Program-made: the position numbers and the translations under genes
The notes under the pieces: model-generated
Told to the model about the DNA's origin: nothing
What the model saw: only the letters and a program-made list of their open reading frames with translations
Databases searched by the model: none
Source: Microbulbifer sp. GL-2
Lineage (GTDB): Bacteria; Pseudomonadota; Gammaproteobacteria; Pseudomonadales; Cellvibrionaceae
NCBI RefSeq assembly: GCF_007183175.1
Contig: NZ_AP019807.1
Coordinates: forward strand, 3,406,001-3,470,000
Direction of reading: 5' to 3'
Length of the DNA stretch: 64,000 bases
Shown: one piece after another, positions 58,936-64,000 of the stretch
Layout: each line of letters opens with the position of its first letter
How positions within the stretch are numbered: the stretch's first letter is position 1

Positions 58936-59556
58936 ATGCTAATGAGAAAAATAATTCCACTGATTGCTCTCCTTTGTGCGGGAGGGTATTTCTTCTGGGC
59001 TAAAAGCCAAACGGATAGCCCACAACCCATCGCTGAAAAATCAGATCCTCCCACCGCCAAGAAAATCGTTCCAACTGAAACTAAATTCTCAGAAGAAATC
59101 GTAAAAGTTTCCTCTGAGGTTGAAGGCGAGGGTGATCTCGAAGATAAGGTGATGTGGGCTGAGTCAGATACAGCCAGGCAGGTCTTGCATGAATCCGGGC
59201 GTTTGCCGCTGGATTTAAATGGAGAAACCTACCTTGAGATCGATGTGGAGTCTCTTAAGGATTTATCTATTGGGGATTATGTCGATATAGAAATGCCAGG
59301 AGTGAAGGGAAGCTATGATGCCCAGGTGGATAAAGTTCAGGAGCATGCCAGCGGTAATAAAAGTGTGCAAATGAATTTGCCTGGTTATGGCAGTGTGTAT
59401 TTTGTGAACTTCACGATTGGTAAAAACTCAGTGTATGGAAATTTAACATTGCCTTCGGGGTCTTACTCCTTAGAGGCGCAGGGAAATTATGCCTGGGTAG
59501 CTTCCAAAAGAGACTTAACTAGGAGTCACTTGGAGGAAGAAGTAAAACTAAAGTAA
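58936..59556 (+). CDS. Membrane-anchored propeptide-like protein 1
   Basis: A 206-residue protein with one N-terminal anchor helix (KIIPLIALLCAGGYFFWAKSQ) and no clear cleavage site, so it should stay in the inner membrane facing the periplasm. The C-terminal 110 residues (ETYLEIDVESLKDLSIGDYV, YDAQVDKVQEHASGNKSVQM, VYGNLTLPSGSYSLEAQG) look like the pro-domain that precedes the catalytic part in M72/peptidyl-Asp-type metalloproteases. The next gene is such a protease but with no pro-domain. It could act as a foldase or inhibitor in trans. A paralogue lies at 61109. The start is ATG 58936 or 58942. Confidence 0.78.
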   Translation: MLMRKIIPLIALLCAGGYFFWAKSQTDSPQPIAEKSDPPTAKKIVPTETKFSEEIVKVSSEVEGEGDLEDKVMWAESDTARQVLHESGRLPLDLNGETYLEIDVESLKDLSIGDYVDIEMPGVKGSYDAQVDKVQEHASGNKSVQMNLPGYGSVYFVNFTIGKNSVYGNLTLPSGSYSLEAQGNYAWVASKRDLTRSHLEEEVKLK

Positions 59557-59801
59557 GAATTTATCTAATGTTGGGGCAGGGCTTTCTGGCCTAACTAGCA
59601 GTAAAGGGAATGCTGCTTGAAGTACCTGTTCCTGCCAGAAGCGATTGCTTTTACAGGTGGAGAAGTGAGTAGGGATTAATCTATTTTCCAGTTAAGGCAA
59701 GTAAATTTTGTGATCTAATCAGTTTGGCTAGAGATGTAACCGGTTTCATTGATTGAATTGCAAAGATTGGGGTAAATAATTTAATAATAAAAGGAACTGC
59801 T

Positions 59802-60623
59802 ATGAAGCTAAGAAATAGTTTGGCTGCCGCAATAACGGCTCTAACCATCTCTGGGGCGGTAAGTGCGGAGACGATAAAAATTGCGGTTTGGTATACCGAT
59901 CCTGCGGCTCAGTATACTGGGGATATTTCCGTAATGGTCGATAATCTGATCAGTACCTCTAACCGTATCTACGAAAATAATGGCCTGGATATTCAGCTGG
60001 AATTGGTGGATTCTAGAGAGTATTCGAAGGAAGATCTCCTCATTAATGGAGACAACCTCAATGAATTTTCTGGCTTAGCTGATTACTTTGCCCAGGATAG
60101 TACGCCTACCTACGATGAAATTACGCAAGTTGCTCCCGGCCCAATTGGGGTGCAGCGTCAACTTTTTGAAGCCGATATGGTTGCTCTGCTAGGCAAAGGG
60201 GAGCCAGTTTGGGAAGATGGACGTTTTCTTGGTACTCGCTGTGGAGTAGCCTGGGGCGGAATAGGTAGTAGCGGTTTTATGGACCCCAGCGCCAAGCGCT
60301 TGGCCTATAGTCTGACCGCAGTTGATTGTGGGGGGACTGATCTTACATTTATTCATGAGCTGGGCCACAACATGGGGCTGACTCATTCTCGCCAACAAGG
60401 TGATACCAGTGGTTATGTTTACCGCTGGGGGCTTGGCTACGGTGTAAATAACAGCTTCTCCACTATTATGGCGTATCCATCGGCATTTGGGAGCGCTGAA
60501 AGACTGGATACATTTTCAGATCCAGACAAAATCTGCAACGGGTTACCGTGTGGCCAGAGAAATCGAGCTGATGCTCACAGAGCATTGGAGCCAATTATTG
60601 ATGATGTAGCTGGCTATTATTAA
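59802..60623 (+). CDS. Exported metzincin protease 1
   Basis: A 273-residue exported zinc protease. After the signal peptide (LRNSLAAAITALTISGAVSA) the catalytic domain begins at once (IKIAVWYTDPAAQYTGDIS). The zinc motif FIHELGHNMGLTH (HExxHxxGxxH, His185-His195) and the Met-turn TIMAYP (Met223) define a metzincin, close to peptidyl-Asp/M72 and M12B-like enzymes. The usual N-terminal propeptide is missing. Cysteines in CGVAWGG, AVDCGG and CNGLPCG suggest disulfides. A ribosome site AAAGGA precedes ATG 59802. Confidence 0.88.
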   Translation: MKLRNSLAAAITALTISGAVSAETIKIAVWYTDPAAQYTGDISVMVDNLISTSNRIYENNGLDIQLELVDSREYSKEDLLINGDNLNEFSGLADYFAQDSTPTYDEITQVAPGPIGVQRQLFEADMVALLGKGEPVWEDGRFLGTRCGVAWGGIGSSGFMDPSAKRLAYSLTAVDCGGTDLTFIHELGHNMGLTHSRQQGDTSGYVYRWGLGYGVNNSFSTIMAYPSAFGSAERLDTFSDPDKICNGLPCGQRNRADAHRALEPIIDDVAGYY

Positions 60624-60680
60624 TCTACTTTTGCTCTCTTGTTCTATTGAATAGTTATTGATCGTTAACTCCATTGTTTT

Positions 60681-60708
60681 GGGAGGGCTTTGCCCTCCCT
60701 TTTTTTTG
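60681..60708 (+). terminator. Strong terminator after protease 1
   Basis: GGGAGGGC / GCCCTCCC with a 3-nt loop and TTTTTTTT. It separates the two protease modules. Confidence 0.95.
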
Positions 60709-61108
60709 CCTTTTTACACATTCCCTTCTTTTTTATTTTTCAGATATTTTTTTATCTTTTGGTGAATGCCTTTATCTTATTTTTCTTTTGGTTATAACTT
60801 TATAACTATTTGTTGGTGTTGGGTGAATGAACTTCTCATTATTTCCACGGACGTATATTTGTTGGTTGCGGTGAGGTTTTTATTTTTTTACATTTGGTTT
60901 GGTTTTTATTTTTTTCATTTTTTCTTTATCTGTGCGTTGTGTTTCAAAAATATTTTGAGGGCTTGGTACTATTGTTCGTCTGAATCTGGTCGATGGTTTT
61001 ATGTCGGGAGACGAGCTTTTCCAGGTCAAAGTCTTCTAAGAATAATTTGCCACTGGGGTAGTGGGTTTCTGGGGCATTGTTTTAATAAATAAGTTTTGGG
61101 GGTGGGCA
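60709..61108. other. T-rich intergenic region between the protease modules
   Basis: Very T-rich on the + strand. An apparent frame at 60766-61092 is made of Phe/Tyr/Cys/Trp codons and overlaps the next gene's upstream region; it does not look like a real protein. Confidence 0.5.
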
Positions 61109-61786
61109 GTGAAGAAGTTAGTGTTTCCTGTTTTGGTTGTCTTGCTGGGTGTCGGTTATTATTTTTGGGCTAAAGGGCAGTCTAAGTCCGAAAGTCAGGT
61201 CGCCAAAATTCCAGAGTCAAAAATAGTCGTCGACAGAGCTCCGGTTGAAATTACCCCGGACGAGGTAATGCAGGATGAGCCTTCTGTCGAGGATGAGATT
61301 ATTGAAGAAGCCGAAAAAATTTTGTGGGAAGAGTCGGAATTGGCAAGGGAGGTCCTTCATGAAAATGGCCGCTTACCTAAAGATCTCAAGGGCGAAACCT
61401 ACCTTGAACTGAATGTTGATATGTTGAGGAATTTGGAGATCGGAGAATATGTTGATCTGGCTCTTCCCGGTGTCGAAGGAGAGTACGATGCGCAAGTGGG
61501 CAATATTCAGCAGCATGCCAGTGGAAACAAAAGTCTGGAGCTGAATTTTCCGGGTCACGCTCGTTTATTCGGTGCAACAATCACGCTTGGAAATGATGTG
61601 GTTTATGCCCAGCTGAACTTACCATCGGGGTCTTACACCATGGAAGCACAAGGTGATTATGCTTGGATTGCCCCCAATGGTGCACTGATTCAGGGCCACG
61701 TGGAAAAAGGGGATCTGCGTAGAGATCCATCATCTCGGGGCAAAGTACTGGAGGGTGGAGACCTTCTGGTTGAAGATGATCTGTAA
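61109..61786 (+). CDS. Membrane-anchored propeptide-like protein 2
   Basis: A 225-residue paralogue of the protein at 58936. I chose GTG 61109 (then KKLVFPVLVVLLGVGYYFWA), because it aligns exactly with the start of the paralogue; GGGGGTGGG upstream may serve as ribosome site. Conserved parts: YFWAKGQ, REVLHENGRLPKDLKGETYL, EYDAQVGNIQQHASGNKSLE and VVYAQLNLPSGSYTMEAQGD. Its C-terminus has an extra 25 polar residues. The next gene is again a metzincin without propeptide. Confidence 0.8.
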   Translation: MKKLVFPVLVVLLGVGYYFWAKGQSKSESQVAKIPESKIVVDRAPVEITPDEVMQDEPSVEDEIIEEAEKILWEESELAREVLHENGRLPKDLKGETYLELNVDMLRNLEIGEYVDLALPGVEGEYDAQVGNIQQHASGNKSLELNFPGHARLFGATITLGNDVVYAQLNLPSGSYTMEAQGDYAWIAPNGALIQGHVEKGDLRRDPSSRGKVLEGGDLLVEDDL

Positions 61787-62010
61787 AGAATCTATTGATG
61801 AGAAACGCCTGGTTTCAAGTCTTTAGGTGGACAAAGGATGTGTCTGAATGTGGCCCGTATATACCAAGAGTCTATTTTCTCAAAGGGTAAGGAAAAAAGG
61901 ATAATTTCTTTTCGGGTTAGGGTGAAAAGCATGCCTTATTGCCAGTTGATTACGTCTCTCAAGCTGTGGAATAAGTGTGTGCATTAATTATATAAAAAAG
62001 GAAGACCATA
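61787..62010. other. Spacer between propeptide-like 2 and protease 2
   Basis: Gene-free, about 220 bases, similar in length to the spacer in the first module. AAAAGGAAGACC is the ribosome site of protease 2. Confidence 0.5.
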
Positions 62011-62760
62011 ATGAGTCTCAAAAAAAGTTTGACTGCTGCCATTGCGGCTGCAACAATTTCTGGTTTTGTAAATGCTGAAACTGTTGACGTTGGCATTGTA
62101 TATACAGATCAAGCGGCAGCTTATACTGGCGATATTTCTGCAAAAATTGATCAGTATATTGCTTATGCAAATAACTCCTTTAAAAATAACCTTGTTGATA
62201 TCCAGTTAAACTTGGTTGGTACAGCAAGTACTTCTACAGATCGTCGTCCTACAAATAGTGATATCGATACTATCACTGCAAGCAGCAGCTATAAGAACTG
62301 GCGCGCTTCAAAAAATGCCGATATGGTAATTTTGCTGGGTATGGCTGAAACTAATGGTAATTATATAACTTGTGGTATCGCCTGGGTTGGTCAGGGTAGT
62401 AATGGCACTATGTATGCCTCTACCCGTGATGAAGCCTATAGCATTACAGCTGTTGACTGTGGCTACAATACCTTTGTCCATGAGCTTGGCCATAATATGG
62501 GCCTGAGCCACTCTACTAGCCAGCAAGGTAATCCGGGTGTGTATTCCTACGGTTATGGCCACGGTGTACAAAACAGGTTCACTACTATCATGGCTTACCC
62601 CCATGTCTTCGGTACTACAACCCAGTTTGATATTTTCTCAGACCCGGATTGGGTAGCGTGTGATGGCCTGCCTTGTGGTGAGAGACGAAATGGTGTTGAT
62701 ATCTCCAATGCATATCGTGCTATTGGCCCAATCGTAGATGATATTGCTGGTTACTACTAA
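62011..62760 (+). CDS. Exported metzincin protease 2
   Basis: A 249-residue paralogue of the protease at 59802, with signal peptide (LKKSLTAAIAAATISGFVNA), catalytic domain start VDVGIVYTDQAAAYTGDIS, zinc motif FVHELGHNMGLSH (His157-His167) and Met-turn TIMAYP (Met194). It lacks the extra loop of protease 1 between residues 75 and 115. There is no propeptide. Both end in DxAGYY. It is probably secreted, perhaps by the type II system. Confidence 0.9.
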   Translation: MSLKKSLTAAIAAATISGFVNAETVDVGIVYTDQAAAYTGDISAKIDQYIAYANNSFKNNLVDIQLNLVGTASTSTDRRPTNSDIDTITASSSYKNWRASKNADMVILLGMAETNGNYITCGIAWVGQGSNGTMYASTRDEAYSITAVDCGYNTFVHELGHNMGLSHSTSQQGNPGVYSYGYGHGVQNRFTTIMAYPHVFGTTTQFDIFSDPDWVACDGLPCGERRNGVDISNAYRAIGPIVDDIAGYY

Positions 62761-62850
62761 TTGGTTGATTTATCTTGCTTGACCCTTGTATGTAAGTGCT
62801 CGCTTGAAGCTGGCATTTTATATACGCCTAGTCTCACAGGCTAATAGGTG

Positions 62851-62882
62851 GCCAGGAGATATTCTCCTGGCTTTCCTTTTTC
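62851..62882 (+). terminator. Terminator after protease 2
   Basis: GCCAGGAG / CTCCTGGC hairpin followed by TTTCCTTTTT. Confidence 0.85.
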
Positions 62883-62903
62883 TAGGGTCAGTCTGTAAGG
62901 ATT

Positions 62904-63260
62904 TTATTTGAAAAAAGGAATGCTGATTGGGTAGCGCCAGAGGGCACCCTCACTGGCCTTTATTGCGCCAATAATAATAAAAATGATGTTGATCAGTGCA
63001 AGTACGAGCAATGCTAAAATTCCGATGCCAACAACTATTAAAATAGCACTCACCACAGAGTAAATAAGTAAACTGAGCATCCAGTTGAAAATCATCTTTC
63101 CATGTCTGTCAATATCTGTGGAGTGATCCCTTGTTGTGGCCCACATAATTATTGGCAGTACAAACCCAGCACCGGGAATAATAATCCAGGCCAGCTGGCT
63201 TAGATGTAGTAGCATTAGAAAAGTGTTAAGTTCCAATCCCCAAGGCTTGTTGCTATTCAT
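62904..63260 (-). CDS. DUF4870 membrane protein
   Basis: A 118-residue membrane protein with three predicted helices. The sequence LNTFLMLLHLSQLAWIIIPG, GFVLPIIMWATTRDHSTDID and GKMIFNWMLSLLIYSVVSAI is that of DUF4870/Tic20-like proteins. Function is unknown. Confidence 0.92.
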   Translation of the reverse strand: MNSNKPWGLELNTFLMLLHLSQLAWIIIPGAGFVLPIIMWATTRDHSTDIDRHGKMIFNWMLSLLIYSVVSAILIVVGIGILALLVLALINIIFIIIGAIKASEGALWRYPISIPFFK

Positions 63261-63292
63261 TTATTTTAGTTCCCGTAGGTATTTGTTGTAGG

Positions 63293-63789
63293 TCAATGTG
63301 AACCGCAGGTTGTCGGGCCCTGCCAGTCGTCAAGAGGGCGTTCTAGTATTGCAAAGCTTGCAGAAAGCGAAAATGTCTCCATCCAGTGCGGCTTGGGTAT
63401 GTTATCTAAATGAACCGGAAGCCCTACGCTGTCTAGGTTAACTGCCATCTGACCGTACTGGTGGTTATAGATCTTGGGATATGTGTGTGGCACTCGAAGG
63501 TTCCTTGTGGGGCTATGGGCCCATACAGAAGATCTCCCATGTTTACGATTTGATCAACACCCAGAGTATTCAGGCCTGTAATAACAGCTCGCAAGGCATA
63601 GATATTACAGTGGATGCCAGAGTGTACAGCGATACACATAATTTCTATATGAAAGTGTCCAGCCGCATTGATTTTTTTACTGGAAGATAAAAGGTAGGGA
63701 AACTTCCAAAATCCAGGTTGATTTCCAGGGCTATTTATTATTTCAGATATACTCGCAACTATTGACACCGGTCTATATTCTTGGGTCAA
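63293..63789 (-). pseudogene. Decayed metallophosphoesterase
   Basis: Two frames carry parts of one YfcE-like calcineurin-fold phosphoesterase. The N-terminal part has HCNIYALRAVITGLNTLGVD and VNMGDLLYGPIAPQG; the metal-binding Asp of the usual (L/V)SDIHGN is lost (HSGIHCN). The C-terminal part (63293-63493, another frame) has NLDSVGLPVHLDNIP and PHWMETFSLSASFAILERP. About 100 central residues are missing. It is a clear wreck. Confidence 0.82.
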
Positions 63790-64000
63790 ATTGACAGTTA
63801 GTAATGGCTTATATCATCCATCAGGTCGAGAGCCTTGAACTGTTATAGTCAGGATCTATGGGGCTGGGCCAGCTCCTGTAAAGAACTGGCCTCACTGAAA
63901 ATTTAATCTGGGGTATTTTTTTCCGCAATCATGGCCTTTTATTTCTCATTCTGGGAGTAAGAGGTCCCTAGTGGCCGTGTACCACGTTCACGGGCCCGTG
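63790..64000. other. Right edge of the window
   Basis: No feature that I can support. Confidence 0.4.

Noticed and set aside
60766..61092. 108-residue ORF between the protease modules
   Set aside because: It is a product of T-rich sequence (mostly Phe, Tyr, Cys, Trp), starts in the terminator-downstream region and overlaps the next gene in another frame.

Overview
The window looks like chromosomal DNA of a free-living, probably marine, gammaproteobacterium. A Cellvibrionales or Microbulbifer-like organism is my inference from the TonB receptor, many lipoproteins and exported hydrolases, IclR/LysR regulators and a large cassette array. No rRNA or tRNA gene and no CRISPR array was seen.

Left end (1-17.3 kb). 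The 3' end of a class II DAHP synthase gene and its terminator are followed by an integron-type cassette array (about 754-17317). It holds 23 recognisable attC sites or remnants. All cassette genes lie on the + strand and most are small and unknown. Recognisable products are a VOC-fold protein, an M23 peptidase, two lipoproteins, a SAM methyltransferase, a P-loop kinase-like protein, an HEAT/LRV-like protein and many small membrane proteins. No integrase gene lies in the window, so the array resembles a CALIN. Three copies of a 1.2-kb IS110/IS1111-type element sit at the same place in three attC sites, and one IS4/IS50-type element sits in a fourth hybrid attC. All three IS110-type transposases look damaged.

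17.3-22.2 kb: a csrA gene, a small hydrophobic protein, a RIO-type kinase, an NTF2-like protein and a Rho paralogue that lacks the N-terminal RNA-binding domain.

22.2-32.7 kb: an acyl-CoA catabolic cluster. It contains a PaaI-like thioesterase, an EamA transporter, a fused enoyl-CoA hydratase/3-hydroxyacyl-CoA dehydrogenase, a thiolase broken by a 1-nt frameshift, an acyl-CoA ligase, a pair of acyl-CoA dehydrogenases and an IclR regulator.

33-51 kb: a mixed region with a beta-lactamase-fold protein next to an exported metalloprotease, a decayed propeller-protein pseudogene, a methyltransferase, a GST, a beta-helix protein, an M3 peptidase, a GNAT protein, an RraA-like protein, an exported amidohydrolase, a PQQ-type sugar dehydrogenase, DUF2905, a yellow/MRJP-like protein, and an OpuAC-like protein divergent from a LysR regulator.

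51-58.6 kb: a heme-type TonB receptor is divergent, across a good Fur-box match, from an ExbB/TolQ-like gene, a DUF2149 gene and a giant exported CobN-like protein. This matches the HmuR/HmuU/HmuV/HmuS gene set of Bacteroidota and is the strongest candidate for an interesting system here.

58.9-62.8 kb: two tandem copies of a two-gene module, an inner-membrane-anchored propeptide-like protein followed by an exported metzincin that has no propeptide of its own. The right edge carries a DUF4870 gene and a decayed metallophosphoesterase.
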